From assembly GCF_002979975.1 (NCBI RefSeq), contig NZ_PCQD01000004.1, forward strand, positions 6,486 through 70,485: a stretch of DNA of 64,000 nt. The letters run 5' to 3'. Position numbers and translations under genes: made by a program. Below, piece by piece: positions 16,745 through 26,570 of the stretch (the first letter of the stretch is position 1; each line of letters starts with the position of its first letter). Under the pieces are notes generated by a model. The model saw only the letters and a program-made list of their open reading frames with translations, was not told the DNA's origin and searched no databases. This stretch comes from Pseudomonas sp. MYb185. GTDB lineage: Bacteria > Pseudomonadota > Gammaproteobacteria > Pseudomonadales > Pseudomonadaceae.

Positions 16745-17779
16745 TCAGTCGGCTATCTTGACCACCATCTTGCCAAAGTTCTGCCCTTCGAGCAGCCCGA
16801 TGAAGGCCTGAGGTGCATTTTCCAGACCCTCGACCCGGTGTTCCTTGACCTTGACCTTGCCCTCGGCGACCCAGGGCGTCATGGTTTGCAGGAACTCGGG
16901 GTAATGCGGGCCGTAGTTGTCGAAGATGATGAATGCCTGCATGCGGATGCGTTGGCTCAGCAACAGGCGCATCAGTTGCGGCAGGCGGTCCGGCCCATCC
17001 GGCAGGCCGGTGGCATTGTACTGTGCAATCAGCCCGCAGACCGGCACCCGTGAATGCGGGTTGAGCAGCGGCATGACCGCGTCGAATACCTTGCCGCCGA
17101 CGTTCTCGAAGTACACGTCGATGCCGTCCGGGCAGGCATTGGCCAGGTCATCCGCCAGGCTGTCGAGTTTGTGGTCCAGGCACACATCGAAGCCCAGCTC
17201 ATCCACCGCATAGGCGCATTTATCCGGTCCGCCGGCAATACCCACCACGCGGCAGCCCTTGAGCCTGGCCACCTGGCCGACCACGCTGCCGACCGGTCCG
17301 GTCGCCGCGGCCACCACCACGGTCTCGCCGGGCTTGGGTTGGCCGATATCCAGCAGACCCATGTAGCCGGTGAAGCCGGGCATGCCCAGCACACCGAGCG
17401 CCTGTGACGGTTCGGCCATGTTCGGATCGAGCTTGAACACCATGCTGCCGTCGGACAGGCTGTAGTCCTGCCAGCCGGCGGTATAGCACATCACCAGATC
17501 CCCCGCCGCGAACCCGTCGAGGTTGGACTCCTGTACCCGGCTTACCGCGCCGCAGGGCATCACCCCGCCGACTGCCACCGGGTCGGCATAGGACTTGGCA
17601 TCGCTCATGCGGCCGCGCATGTAGGGGTCCAGTGACATCCAGATATTGCGCAGCAGCATCTGTCCAGGGCCGGGTTTCGGCAACGGGCTCTCGACCAGCT
17701 TGAAGTCATTGAGCGTTGGTGCGCCCACCGGGCGGGAGGCGAGCAGGATCTGACGGTTGATATCGGCAGTCTGGGGCAT
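16745..17779 (-). CDS. NADP-dependent oxidoreductase, CurA/leukotriene-B4 reductase-like
   Basis: Zinc-independent medium-chain dehydrogenase/reductase of 344 residues, predicted to reduce alpha,beta-unsaturated ketones or aldehydes with NADPH. The N-terminal GroES-like half includes [12 protein letters not shown], a hallmark of this subfamily. The Rossmann segment [18 protein letters not shown] carries the dinucleotide-binding motif. Natural substrate unknown; curcumin-type or oxylipin enones are known for relatives. First gene of the leftward curA-ybaK-glpK run. Confidence 0.88.
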   Translation of the reverse strand: MPQTADINRQILLASRPVGAPTLNDFKLVESPLPKPGPGQMLLRNIWMSLDPYMRGRMSDAKSYADPVAVGGVMPCGAVSRVQESNLDGFAAGDLVMCYTAGWQDYSLSDGSMVFKLDPNMAEPSQALGVLGMPGFTGYMGLLDIGQPKPGETVVVAAATGPVGSVVGQVARLKGCRVVGIAGGPDKCAYAVDELGFDVCLDHKLDSLADDLANACPDGIDVYFENVGGKVFDAVMPLLNPHSRVPVCGLIAQYNATGLPDGPDRLPQLMRLLLSQRIRMQAFIIFDNYGPHYPEFLQTMTPWVAEGKVKVKEHRVEGLENAPQAFIGLLEGQNFGKMVVKIAD

Positions 17780-17989
17780 GGTGAGGGTTCCGCTGTGAAA
17801 GTGAGTGGGTAGCTGCTGTGGACTTTAGCATGCAGAGCCGACTCGGCACGGTCAACCGGGTTGCACCAGCCTGATGGTGGGGTATCAGCAAAGCGTACTG
17901 AGGGAAGATCTGCCGGGCAGGATATTGGCTGGAGGCCGGGAACGGCGTAGGCTTGTGCCGGAGCGCCGAATCAGAAGGACAACAAGAAG

Positions 17990-19816
17990 ATGATGGTCGA
18001 AGCTGCCGCTGCCCCTGACGCGCCGCTGGACGAACCAGCGCTGCTGGCCCAGCGTCATCGCCTTGGGCGCTTGCGTTTTCCCGCCTCCATGGAAGTCGGG
18101 TTCATGTCCTATCTGCATCGCAAGATGTGCAGCCGGGTATGGCCGGTGGCGGCTTCCAGCCTCGGGTTCATGTTGCTGTTCATCTGGGTGGACTATGCCT
18201 TCCTGCCCGAGTCGGTGCACTACCTGAGCATCTCGGTACGTCTGGCGGTACTGCTGCTGGTCTGCTACTGCCTGTGGTATTCCAACCGTGCCGGCAGCGT
18301 GGAACCGGGCTCGGCGTTCAATACCGCCACGCTGGGCTATGTCTGCACCGGGCTGATGGTGACCATGGTCATCCTGTTGTGCCGCCTGGAGCAGGTGAGA
18401 GTGCCGGTGACCCATGACGGTCTGTACCTGATTCTGCTGTCAGGCTCCTTCCTGCTCGGCTTGCCGGCGCGTCGCGCGGTGCTCGGGTCCTGGTTCATCG
18501 TGTTCAGCTACCTGATCGGCGAGGCTCTGCTGGGAGCATCCCGGCAGACGGTGCTGGGTACCGGGCTGTTTCTCGGTTGTTTCACCCTGATGAGTAGCAT
18601 CGGTGCCTATGCCTATGAGCACATGTTGCGCAGCGCCTACCTGAACGAGCAACTGCTGCAGGCGGCGCGGGTGCGTGCTGAGCGGGAAAGCCAGGGCAAG
18701 ACCCGTTTTCTGGCTACCGCCAGCCATGACCTGCGCCAGCCGCTGCATGCCATGTCGCTGTTCATCCAGCACCTGGACGAGAAGGTCGTCGAACCCGATA
18801 CCCGCAAGACCATCGGCCGGCTCGCCGAGTCGGCCCAGTTGCTGCAGGCGATGCTCAATTCGTTGCTGGATATCTCCCGGCTGTCGATGGGCATGGTGCG
18901 CCCGCAACTGCGGCATATCAACCTGCATGACTGGCTGCGGCGCCTGCTCGACAGTGTCGAGGTCAGTGCCCGGCAGCGCGGTATTCAACTGCAGCTCGAA
19001 TGCCCGGAGCGCTGTGCTGTGTACACCGACCCGGTATTGCTGGAACGGCTGTTGCGTAATTATCTGAACAACGCGCTGGTACATGCCGGCGCCAGCCGGG
19101 TGCAACTGCGGGTGACCGAGACCGGGGGGCAGGCGCACATCGCGGTGGTGGATGATGGCTGCGGCCTGAATCGGGACGAGCAGCAGCGGATATTCGAAGA
19201 GTTCACCCAGCTGCGCAATCCGGCGCGGACGCTGGAGAAAGGTGTCGGGTTGGGGTTATCGATCTGCCGTCAGCTGCAGCACCTGTTGGAATACCCCTCC
19301 GGGGTGGTATCCGAGCCGGGGCAGGGTGCCTGTTTCTGGGTCGAGGTGCCGCTGGGGGAATGGCAGGCGCAACCGGCGGTGGGGCTGGCACCTGGTGGCG
19401 CTGCGCTCAACGGCCGTGTGCTGTTGGTGGAGAACGATATGGTCAACCGGGAGGCGATGGATACGCTGCTGCGGCACTGGGGCTGCGAGGTGGACTGCTA
19501 TGCGGATGCCGCGACATTGCTGCAGGCCGGCGCGGATGTTACCGCAGGAACCGGCCTGCTGCTCACCGACTACCATCTGGAGGGGCCGATGAATGGCCTC
19601 GAACTGGTCGCCAGCCTGCGCCAGGCTGGCCTGTATGATGGGCCAGCGGCACTGGTCACCGCCGACACCAGCAGTCCGCTGGCAGACGCAGCGCGGCAGG
19701 CTGACGTGGCGGTTATCTACAAGCCGGTACTGCCGGCACGCTTGCGCCGTACCGTGCAGTCGTTGTTGTTCGGTGCCCGACAGCCGGGGCAGGCGGCGGG
19801 AGCAGACCTGGTCTAG
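17990..19816 (+). CDS. Hybrid sensor histidine kinase with receiver domain
   Basis: Membrane sensor of 608 residues. Residues about 50-210 hold six or so hydrophobic segments with almost no periplasmic domain. HisKA begins around residue 235, with phosphorylatable H246 in ASHDLRQPLHAM. The ATPase domain has an N box NNALVHAG and G box GVGLGLSIC. A C-terminal receiver (about 427-590) carries the phospho-acceptor D527 and conserved K578. The convergent LuxR-type response regulator next door, whose stop overlaps by 4 bp, is the likely partner. Signal unknown; the membrane-only sensor suggests a lipophilic or membrane cue. The second ATG of the ATGATG start, or M39, are alternatives. Confidence 0.9.
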   Translation: MMVEAAAAPDAPLDEPALLAQRHRLGRLRFPASMEVGFMSYLHRKMCSRVWPVAASSLGFMLLFIWVDYAFLPESVHYLSISVRLAVLLLVCYCLWYSNRAGSVEPGSAFNTATLGYVCTGLMVTMVILLCRLEQVRVPVTHDGLYLILLSGSFLLGLPARRAVLGSWFIVFSYLIGEALLGASRQTVLGTGLFLGCFTLMSSIGAYAYEHMLRSAYLNEQLLQAARVRAERESQGKTRFLATASHDLRQPLHAMSLFIQHLDEKVVEPDTRKTIGRLAESAQLLQAMLNSLLDISRLSMGMVRPQLRHINLHDWLRRLLDSVEVSARQRGIQLQLECPERCAVYTDPVLLERLLRNYLNNALVHAGASRVQLRVTETGGQAHIAVVDDGCGLNRDEQQRIFEEFTQLRNPARTLEKGVGLGLSICRQLQHLLEYPSGVVSEPGQGACFWVEVPLGEWQAQPAVGLAPGGAALNGRVLLVENDMVNREAMDTLLRHWGCEVDCYADAATLLQAGADVTAGTGLLLTDYHLEGPMNGLELVASLRQAGLYDGPAALVTADTSSPLADAARQADVAVIYKPVLPARLRRTVQSLLFGARQPGQAAGADLV

Positions 19817-20460
19817 CTGCTACTGATCAATCCCCGTCGGCGTGCGGTGTTGACGCATTCGGTACGGTTATGGCACCCCAGGGCAGCGAACACCGCCTTC
19901 AGGTGGGTCTTGACCGTGTCCTCTGACAGCGACAGACGCTGGCAGATCACCTTGTTCGGCAGGCCCTCGGCGAGCAGATCGAGTATCTCCAGCTGGCGTG
20001 GCGTGATACCCAGCTCCCGGGCATTGGCCCGGCGATCCAGTGGCTGGTTCTCATCGGCGATCAGGACCTGTTCACCGAACAGCAGGCGCAGCGCCGCGCT
20101 GACCAGCATCGGACCATCGGCGGCCTTGCTGATGAAGCCGGCGGCGCCCAGGCGAAGGGCGGCATCCATATCGCTCGGGTTGTTGCTGCCGGTGAGAATC
20201 GCCACCGGGGTCAGCGGGTCGATGCCGCGCAGCTTCTCCAGCAATACCAGGCCGTTGCCGTCGGGCAGATGCAGATCCAGCAGGATCAGGTCATAGGTAT
20301 ATTGTCTGACCTGCTCCTGAGCCTCTGCGGCGGTGCGCGCATGGTCCAGGGTGATGCCCTGGCAGAGCTTGTTCAGGGTCAGGGTCAGGCCATCGAGGTA
20401 GATCTGATGATCGTCGATGAGCAGCAGGCGGGTATCCGGGGGCAGTGTGGCTATGGGCAT
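19813..20460 (-). CDS. LuxR/NarL-type response regulator
   Basis: Two-component transcription factor of 215 residues. The receiver has an acidic pair in LLIDDHQIYLDG, phospho-acceptor D62 in LILLDLHLPDG and conserved lysine K112 in GFISKAA. The C-terminal GerE helix-turn-helix includes ITPRQLEILDLLAEG and SEDTVKTHLKAVF. I use the ATG at 20460 (AAGGA nine bases upstream); a GTG eight codons earlier is possible. Its 3' end overlaps the hybrid kinase gene by 4 bp in convergent orientation. Confidence 0.9.
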   Translation of the reverse strand: MPIATLPPDTRLLLIDDHQIYLDGLTLTLNKLCQGITLDHARTAAEAQEQVRQYTYDLILLDLHLPDGNGLVLLEKLRGIDPLTPVAILTGSNNPSDMDAALRLGAAGFISKAADGPMLVSAALRLLFGEQVLIADENQPLDRRANARELGITPRQLEILDLLAEGLPNKVICQRLSLSEDTVKTHLKAVFAALGCHNRTECVNTARRRGLISSS

Positions 20461-20560
20461 GCCGACATTTCCTTGGCTTGTCACATCCTGAGACAGGACT
20501 GGCTTGTTGTTCTATTTGCTGATGATAGGTAAGCCAGCCGCCGACGTCCAGCCGGTTGTC

Positions 20561-21757
20561 CTATCGCCCGCGGCGCATATAGATGATCAGTGCCAGGTTG
20601 AGTACCAGTATCAGCAGGCTGCCGGCAACCACCGCCGGCCAGCCGGCAAACCGCCAGAACGGCGCCAGGTAATAGAGGCCGACCGCCGCGCCGAGGTAGT
20701 AGAACACCGAATACAGCGAGGAGGCGCTGGCCTTGCCATGCGCCGCATGCTGGTTGACCCAGCTGTTGGCCAGCGAATGGGTGAGGAAGAAGCCGAAAGC
20801 ATTGCAGATCAACCCGGCGATGATCAGCCACAACTGATCGGTCAGGGTGACCAGGCAGCCGACCATGAACAGCAGGATACCCCAGGCCATGCCCTGGGTG
20901 GCCCGGGCGGTGCCCACACGCCCGGACAGGCTGGCCGACAGGGTGCCGGCCAGGTAGGTGAGAAACAGCAGGCCGAGACTGCCGGCGCCGAGCTGCCAGG
21001 GTTCGGCGCTCAGGCGAAAGGTGATGAAGGTGTACAGGTTGATGAACACCATGAAATTCAGTCCGCCGATCAGATAGGCGGGTAGCAGCGCGCTATTACT
21101 CAGATGGCTGGCAAAGGTGCCCAGGATGCTGCCCAGCGATAGCCGTTGCGGACGGAAGGCGCGGGCTGCAGGCAGCATCAGGGCCACGGCGAGGGTGCAC
21201 AGCAGGCTGCCGGAGCCGACGATCAGGAATACCGCCTGCAGGCCGAAATGGTCGGCGATGAAGCCACCGAGCAGGCGACCGCCGGCACCGCCGATGGTAT
21301 TGCCGCCGATATACAGTCCCACAGCGCTGACCAGCGCGGTACGCTGCAGGCTGTCGCCGAGGTAGGCGATGGCGGTGGCCGGCAGTACGCCCAGGGCTAT
21401 ACCGAGTGCCGCGCGCAGCCACACCAGGGTGGTGAAGCTGCCAGCAAAGGCCATGCCCAGGGTCAGAAGCGCAGTGACGGCCATGCCGATGATCAGGGGT
21501 GCCCGGCGGCCGAAGGCATCGGATAGCGGGCCATGCAGCAGCAGCGACAGCCCCAGGGTCAGGCTGGTCAGGGTGAAGGCGTTACTCGCCTGCAGCGTGC
21601 TGACCTGGTATTGCTGCGAGATCAGCGGCAGCAGCGGGTGGATGACGTAGAGATTGCCGAAGACCACCAGCGAAGCGAGTACCAGCGCCAGGCTGGCGCG
21701 GCGAAAAGCAGGGGTGCCCCGCGCGATCAGGTCGGGCGCGCTGGCCTCGCCGGGCAT
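20561..21757 (-). CDS. MFS transporter, YnfM-like
   Basis: Inner-membrane carrier of 398 residues with twelve predicted helices, similar to the YnfM/arabinose-efflux branch of the MFS. The helix 2-3 loop GPLSDAFGRRAPLIIG holds the MFS signature. Substrate unknown. I start at MPGEASAPDL, four bases after the apt stop codon, so it is likely co-transcribed with apt and anr. It is not part of the usual anr neighbourhood. Confidence 0.85.
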   Translation of the reverse strand: MPGEASAPDLIARGTPAFRRASLALVLASLVVFGNLYVIHPLLPLISQQYQVSTLQASNAFTLTSLTLGLSLLLHGPLSDAFGRRAPLIIGMAVTALLTLGMAFAGSFTTLVWLRAALGIALGVLPATAIAYLGDSLQRTALVSAVGLYIGGNTIGGAGGRLLGGFIADHFGLQAVFLIVGSGSLLCTLAVALMLPAARAFRPQRLSLGSILGTFASHLSNSALLPAYLIGGLNFMVFINLYTFITFRLSAEPWQLGAGSLGLLFLTYLAGTLSASLSGRVGTARATQGMAWGILLFMVGCLVTLTDQLWLIIAGLICNAFGFFLTHSLANSWVNQHAAHGKASASSLYSVFYYLGAAVGLYYLAPFWRFAGWPAVVAGSLLILVLNLALIIYMRRGR

Positions 21758-21761
21758 CGGG

Positions 21762-22307
21762 TTACTCGTTCTCTTCGAAGGCGCATAGGGTGAAGGTGGC
21801 GATCCCGGCATCCTGCATGAGACGTGATCCGCCAAGGTCCGGCAGGTCGATGATGGCAGCGGCCTCGTACACCTCGGCACCGAGCTCGCTGATCAATCGG
21901 GCGGCAGCGAGGAAGGTGCCGCCGGTGGCGATCAGGTCATCGAGCAGCAACACCTGGTCACCTTCGCTCAGGGCCTCGCGGTGCACTTCGATATGGGCTT
22001 CGCCGTATTCGGTATTGTAGGCGGCGCTGATGCAGTCGGCGGGCAGCTTGCCGGCCTTGCGAAACAGTACCAGGGGCTTGTTCAACTCGTAAGCCAGCAC
22101 CGCGCCGATCAGGAAACCGCGGGCATCGATGGCACCGATATGGGTCACCGGTGATTCGACGTAGCGCTGGATCAGGCTGTCGGCGACCATGCGTACCGCA
22201 CGGGGGGACTGGTACAGCGGGGTGATGTCGCGGAAGGTGACACCTTCCCGGGGGAAGCCCGGAACCGGTCGGATCAGCGACTTGATCGTGAATTCATCAA
22301 ATATCAT
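21762..22307 (-). CDS. apt: Adenine phosphoribosyltransferase
   Basis: Purine-salvage enzyme of 181 residues that makes AMP from adenine and PRPP. The PRPP-binding loop [13 protein letters not shown] is intact, as is the N-terminal [16 protein letters not shown]. It lies 20 bp downstream of anr on the same strand, the same pairing seen in P. aeruginosa. Confidence 0.96.
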   Translation of the reverse strand: MIFDEFTIKSLIRPVPGFPREGVTFRDITPLYQSPRAVRMVADSLIQRYVESPVTHIGAIDARGFLIGAVLAYELNKPLVLFRKAGKLPADCISAAYNTEYGEAHIEVHREALSEGDQVLLLDDLIATGGTFLAAARLISELGAEVYEAAAIIDLPDLGGSRLMQDAGIATFTLCAFEENE

Positions 22308-22327
22308 GGATAGCGGTTCCTTGGTCT

Positions 22328-23056
22328 TCAGTCATTCTGGCCGCCGGCCAGGGCACATAGCTGAATATAGTCGACGATCTCGATCTGCTTGCCGTCGGCC
22401 AGGATCAGGCCCTGCTGCTGGAAGCGGGTGAATACCCGCGACACGGTTTCCACCGCCAGCCCCAGGTAGTTACCGATCTCATTGCGCGACATGGAGAGGC
22501 GGAAGGCCTTGGCCGAATAGCCGCGTGCACGAAAGCGTGCCGACAGGTTGATCAGCAAGGTGGCGATGCGCTGGTCGGCATTCTTGCGCGACAGCAACAG
22601 CATCATATCCTGATCCTCACGCAGCTCCCGGCTCATCAGTCGCATCAACTGTTTGCGCAGTTGCGGCAATACCGCAGTCAGCTCATCCAGGGTATCGAAG
22701 GGGATCTCGCACACCGAGGTGGTTTCCAGGGCCACGGCGGTAACCGTATATTGACCGCTATCCATGCCCGACATGCCGATCAGCTCGCCGGCCAGATGAA
22801 AGCCGGTGATCTGCTCATCGCCCTCGTCGGACAGGCTGTAGGTCTTTATCGCGCCGCTGCGCAGGGCGAAGATCGAACTGAACGCGTCACCCTGGCGAAA
22901 CAGCACCTCGCCTTTCTTCAATGGGCGGCCGCGCTTGACGATGCGGTCGAGCGCTTCCATTTCATCGGCATGCAGAGAGATAGGCAGACACATACAAGCC
23001 AGGCTGCAGTCCTTGCAGTGCGCCTCGCGGTGAAGCAAAGGTGTGGCATTGGGCAT
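22328..23056 (-). CDS. anr: Oxygen-sensing regulator Anr (FNR family)
   Basis: Global activator of 242 residues for low-oxygen genes. The N-terminal cysteine cluster C14, C17, C21, C23 together with C116 supplies the four ligands of the [4Fe-4S] oxygen sensor. A cyclic-nucleotide-type fold follows, then a Crp-type helix-turn-helix with recognition helix [12 protein letters not shown] (Glu-x-x-Ser-Arg, specific for TTGAT half-sites). It sits downstream of the cco accessory genes that it is expected to control together with ccoNOQP. hemN, which usually lies immediately upstream, is absent. Confidence 0.96.
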   Translation of the reverse strand: MPNATPLLHREAHCKDCSLACMCLPISLHADEMEALDRIVKRGRPLKKGEVLFRQGDAFSSIFALRSGAIKTYSLSDEGDEQITGFHLAGELIGMSGMDSGQYTVTAVALETTSVCEIPFDTLDELTAVLPQLRKQLMRLMSRELREDQDMMLLLSRKNADQRIATLLINLSARFRARGYSAKAFRLSMSRNEIGNYLGLAVETVSRVFTRFQQQGLILADGKQIEIVDYIQLCALAGGQND

Positions 23057-23140
23057 GACGGTTTCAATCCTCAGTGTCGACGGCGAGCGGCCGAAATGGC
23101 TATACGTCGGATAAACCGTGATTCTATCATCGGTTGGCGA

Positions 23141-23872
23141 TCAATGCCCGGAATGAGGCGTTGCAGGATGCTCATGGGTACCATGCTGGCCGCCCATGAC
23201 CCAGGCGGTGTGCGGGCCGGGGATGGTCCAGATGCCGAACAGGATGATCATCAGGCCGGCGGTGATGCGTACCAGGCGTTTTCTCAACAGCGCCATCATG
23301 CGGTTGGCCAGCAGCCCGGTGGCCAGCAGGGTCGGTAGCGTGCCGAGGCCGAAGGTCGCCATCAGGCCGGCGGACAATACCGCATCGCCCTGGCTGCTGG
23401 CCCAGACCAGGGTACTGTAGACCAGGCCGCAGGGCAGCCAGCCCCATAGTGAGCCGAGCAGGATTGCCTGTGGCAGCCGGGTCACCGGGAGCAGCTTGCG
23501 GGCGCGGGGCTCGATGTGTTTCCACAGCCCCCGCCCGAGACGTTCGATGCGGGTCAGCCCTGCCCACCAGTTGGCCAGATACAGGCCCATGGCGATCATC
23601 AGCAGGCCGGCCAGCACGCGCAGGCCCTGACCCAGGCCCAGATCCTGGATCAGCCAGCCGAGACTGCCGAGCAGGGCGCCGGCCACGCTATAGCTGGCGA
23701 TGCGCCCGAAGTTGTAGCCCAGCAGCACCCGCCACAGGGGCCAGCCCTGGCGCTGATCGGCGGGGATGGCCAGGGTCAGCGCGCCCATCAGCCCACCGCA
23801 CATACCGATGCAATGGCCGCCGCCAAGCAGGCCCAGGGCCAGGGCGGTGAGAAACAGTGGCAGCAGTTCCAT
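23141..23872 (-). CDS. Sulfite exporter TauE/SafE (UreH-like) family membrane protein
   Basis: Polytopic membrane protein of 243 residues, with about six helices and a conserved N-terminal GGHCIGMCGGLMGAL containing paired cysteines, plus LPCGLVYSTLVWA. Such UreH/DsbD-like proteins recur beside ccoS in pseudomonads and are thought to take part in metal or copper handling during cbb3 oxidase assembly. The His-rich tail (HGTHEHPATPHSGH) fits metal binding. Starts two bases after ccoS ends. Confidence 0.85.
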   Translation of the reverse strand: MELLPLFLTALALGLLGGGHCIGMCGGLMGALTLAIPADQRQGWPLWRVLLGYNFGRIASYSVAGALLGSLGWLIQDLGLGQGLRVLAGLLMIAMGLYLANWWAGLTRIERLGRGLWKHIEPRARKLLPVTRLPQAILLGSLWGWLPCGLVYSTLVWASSQGDAVLSAGLMATFGLGTLPTLLATGLLANRMMALLRKRLVRITAGLMIILFGIWTIPGPHTAWVMGGQHGTHEHPATPHSGH

Positions 23873-23874
23873 GC

Positions 23875-24105
23875 TCAGGCTTTGGGCTCCTGGTCATTCG
23901 GCGACTGCTGGCGGTCATCGGGCTTTGATTGTTCTGTCCGTTGCTGTGCCTCGAGGTGAGCCGGGTCTTCCTCATCGAACAGAATGCTGTGGGCCGGGCT
24001 GTCCAGGTCGTCGTACTGGCCACTATTGACCGCCCAGTTGAACACCAGGATGGCGAGGATCACCAGTACGATGGCCACCGGAACCAGGATATAGAGTACG
24101 GTCAT
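23875..24105 (-). CDS. ccoS: cbb3 oxidase maturation protein CcoS
   Basis: Small single-pass membrane protein of 76 residues needed for inserting cofactors into cbb3 oxidase. The helix at 4-24 is followed by the family core FNWAVNSGQYDDLDSPAHSI, and then a charged, low-complexity tail. It overlaps ccoI by 4 bp. Confidence 0.94.
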   Translation of the reverse strand: MTVLYILVPVAIVLVILAILVFNWAVNSGQYDDLDSPAHSILFDEEDPAHLEAQQRTEQSKPDDRQQSPNDQEPKA

Positions 24106-26567
24106 GGGCTGTGCTCCAGAATGGGGGCGGGCTGCGGTGCACTGCGTGGGCGCCGGGTATGCTGGGGCAGGCGACTCAGGCGCAGTGCGTTGAGTACCAC
24201 CAGCAGTGAGCTGGCGGACATGCCGGCTGCAGCCAGTGCCGGGGTGACCAGACCGAGTGCCGCCAGGGGTAGTGCCCCCAGATTATAGGCGCTGGCCCAG
24301 AACAGGTTCTGCAGCATGATGCGCCGGGTGCGCCGGGCGACCACGAAGGCGTCGCTCAGCACCTGCAGTTGGCTGCTGAGTAGTACCGCATCGGCGCTGG
24401 TCTTGGCCAGGTCGGAGGCTTCGCCCATGGCGATGGAAATATTGGCACTGGCCAGTACCGGCACGTCGTTGACGCCATCACCGAGCATCAGCACCGTCGC
24501 ACCTGCGGCCTGCTGTTGCTGGACGAAGGCCAGCTTGTCCGCCGGCGTGGCATTGCCGATTGCCTCGGCGATGCCCAGCTCGCCCGCCATGCGCTCGACC
24601 ACCGGTGTGTGATCGCCGGACAGCAGCACCACACGCAGGCCGCGCGCCTTGAGCGACTGGATAAGCTGCGGCGCATCCCGGCGCAGCCGGTCATTGAGGA
24701 CGAACCAGGCCAGCGGCCCCTGTGCATCGCCCAGCAGCAGCCATTGTCCGGGCTCTGCGGGGATAGCGGGGGCATCCCAACTGCCCAGTTGGGCCACGTA
24801 TCCAGGCTTGCCGATACGCAGCAGGCGCCCTTCACAGAGGCCTTCCAGCCCCAGCCCCGGGTGGCTGGTGACCGAGTCAGCCTGCCGCGCACTGCGCCCG
24901 AAGGCGCGGGCGATGGGATGCTCGGAATGCGACTCGATCGCCCGCGCCAGTTCCAGTACGTGATCGGGATCCTGGCCGGCAAATGGCTGGATGCGCTCCA
25001 GGGTCATGCGGCCTTCGGTCAAGGTGCCGGTCTTGTCGAGAATCACCGTGTCGACCTTGTTCAGGCCCTCCAGCACATGCCCGCGGGTGATCAGCAGACC
25101 GAGCTTGTGCAGACTGCCGGTGGCGGTGGTCAGCGCGGTGGGCGTGGCCAGTGACAGTGCGCAGGGGCAGGCGGCCACCAACATGGCGATGATGATCCAG
25201 AAGGCCTTGTCGCCGCTGACCAGCCACCACCAGGCGGCACCGACCACGACGATCGCCAGCAGCACGGTGAGCAGGAAGTACTGTGCGACGCGGTCGGCCA
25301 GATGAGCCAGGCGCGGCTTGTCCGACTGGGCGCGGTCCAGCAACCGGACAATGGCGGACAGGCGAGTCTGCTCGCCGATCGCGCTGACCTGGATCTGCAA
25401 TGGACCTTCCACGTTCAGCGTGCCGGCGGTGACCCGGTCGCCGAGTTGCTTGGTCAGTGGCAGGTATTCCCCGGAGAGCGCCGATTCGTCGACGCTGCTG
25501 ACGCCACGGGTGATGATGCCATCGGCGGGAATGCTTTCCCCGGGCTTGACCTCCAGCAGATCGCCGGTGCGTACCTCGTCGAGCATGATGCGCTGGGTCC
25601 GCCCTTGGTCATCCACCCGCAGGGTGCTCGGCGGCAGCAGGTTGACCAGTTTGGCGGTGCTTTCCACCGTTCGCTGGCGCGCCCGGCGCTCCAGATAGCG
25701 GCCGGCCAGCAGGAAGAAGGCGAACATCACTACCGAGTCGAAATACACTTCACCGGAATTGGTCAGGGTGGCCCAGATGCCGGCCAGATAGGTGGCGCCA
25801 ATGGCCAGGGAGACCGAGACATCCATGCTCAGCCGGCGGTTCTTCAGATCGCGCCAGCCGCCGCGGAAGAACGGGATGCAGCTGTACAGCACCACTGGCG
25901 TGGTCATCAGCAGCGCTGCCCAGCGCAGGGTGACGGCCATTTCCGGGGTCAGGTCCTGGTTGAAGCCGTCCCATAGCGCCATGGTGGCCATCATAACCTG
26001 CATGAACATCAGGCCGGCCAACCCCAGGCGGCGCAGGTAGCGGCGGTTCTCCTGGGCGATCTGTGCGCTGGCCTGGTCCGGCTCGTAGGGATGCGCGGCA
26101 TAGCCGATGCGCTTGAGCTCGGCCAGCAGCGCGGACAGCTTGGTGTCGGTGCTGTCCCAACTGAGGGTAAGCCGGTTGTTGCCCAGGTTGAGGATGGCCT
26201 CGGCTACCCCGGGCATCTGCCGCAGGCGCTTTTCGATCAGCCAGCCACAGGCGGCGCAGCTAATGCCTTCGATGAGCAACTGGATATGTTGCTGATCACC
26301 CTCGCTGCGTACATAGCGCTGCTGCACATCGCTGCGGTCGAGCATCTCCAGTTCGTCCTGCAGCGCCTGTGGCAGGGCTTCGGGATTGATCGAGTTTTCC
26401 GTGCGGTGGGAATAGTAGGATTCCAGCCCGCCGGCGATGATCGCCTCGGCCACGGCCTGACAGCCGGGACAGCACATGGCGCGCTGCTGGCCGAGGATGC
26501 TGACGCACCACGAGGAGCCGGCAGGAACCGGCTCGCCGCAGTGATAGCAGGGAGTGGGGTGGGCCAT
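24102..26567 (-). CDS. ccoI: Copper-translocating P1B-type ATPase CcoI
   Basis: Inner-membrane pump of 821 residues, FixI/CcoI type, that moves Cu+ toward the periplasm for the CuB centre of cbb3 oxidase. An N-terminal Cys-rich segment (CYHCGEP... and CCPGC) precedes a heavy-metal-associated domain with CAAC in GISCAACGWLI. The membrane metal motif is AACPCALSLATPT. The phosphorylation motif DKTGTLTEG and hinge GDGVNDVP are intact. It lies 3 bp after ccoH and overlaps ccoS. Confidence 0.95.
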   Translation of the reverse strand: MAHPTPCYHCGEPVPAGSSWCVSILGQQRAMCCPGCQAVAEAIIAGGLESYYSHRTENSINPEALPQALQDELEMLDRSDVQQRYVRSEGDQQHIQLLIEGISCAACGWLIEKRLRQMPGVAEAILNLGNNRLTLSWDSTDTKLSALLAELKRIGYAAHPYEPDQASAQIAQENRRYLRRLGLAGLMFMQVMMATMALWDGFNQDLTPEMAVTLRWAALLMTTPVVLYSCIPFFRGGWRDLKNRRLSMDVSVSLAIGATYLAGIWATLTNSGEVYFDSVVMFAFFLLAGRYLERRARQRTVESTAKLVNLLPPSTLRVDDQGRTQRIMLDEVRTGDLLEVKPGESIPADGIITRGVSSVDESALSGEYLPLTKQLGDRVTAGTLNVEGPLQIQVSAIGEQTRLSAIVRLLDRAQSDKPRLAHLADRVAQYFLLTVLLAIVVVGAAWWWLVSGDKAFWIIIAMLVAACPCALSLATPTALTTATGSLHKLGLLITRGHVLEGLNKVDTVILDKTGTLTEGRMTLERIQPFAGQDPDHVLELARAIESHSEHPIARAFGRSARQADSVTSHPGLGLEGLCEGRLLRIGKPGYVAQLGSWDAPAIPAEPGQWLLLGDAQGPLAWFVLNDRLRRDAPQLIQSLKARGLRVVLLSGDHTPVVERMAGELGIAEAIGNATPADKLAFVQQQQAAGATVLMLGDGVNDVPVLASANISIAMGEASDLAKTSADAVLLSSQLQVLSDAFVVARRTRRIMLQNLFWASAYNLGALPLAALGLVTPALAAAGMSASSLLVVLNALRLSRLPQHTRRPRSAPQPAPILEHSP

Positions 26568-26570
26568 GGC

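Noticed and set aside
23131-23144. Possible Anr site upstream of anr (TTGAT half-site on the minus strand)
   Set aside because: Only one half-site matches; the second half is absent and it overlaps the stop codon of the UreH-like gene.
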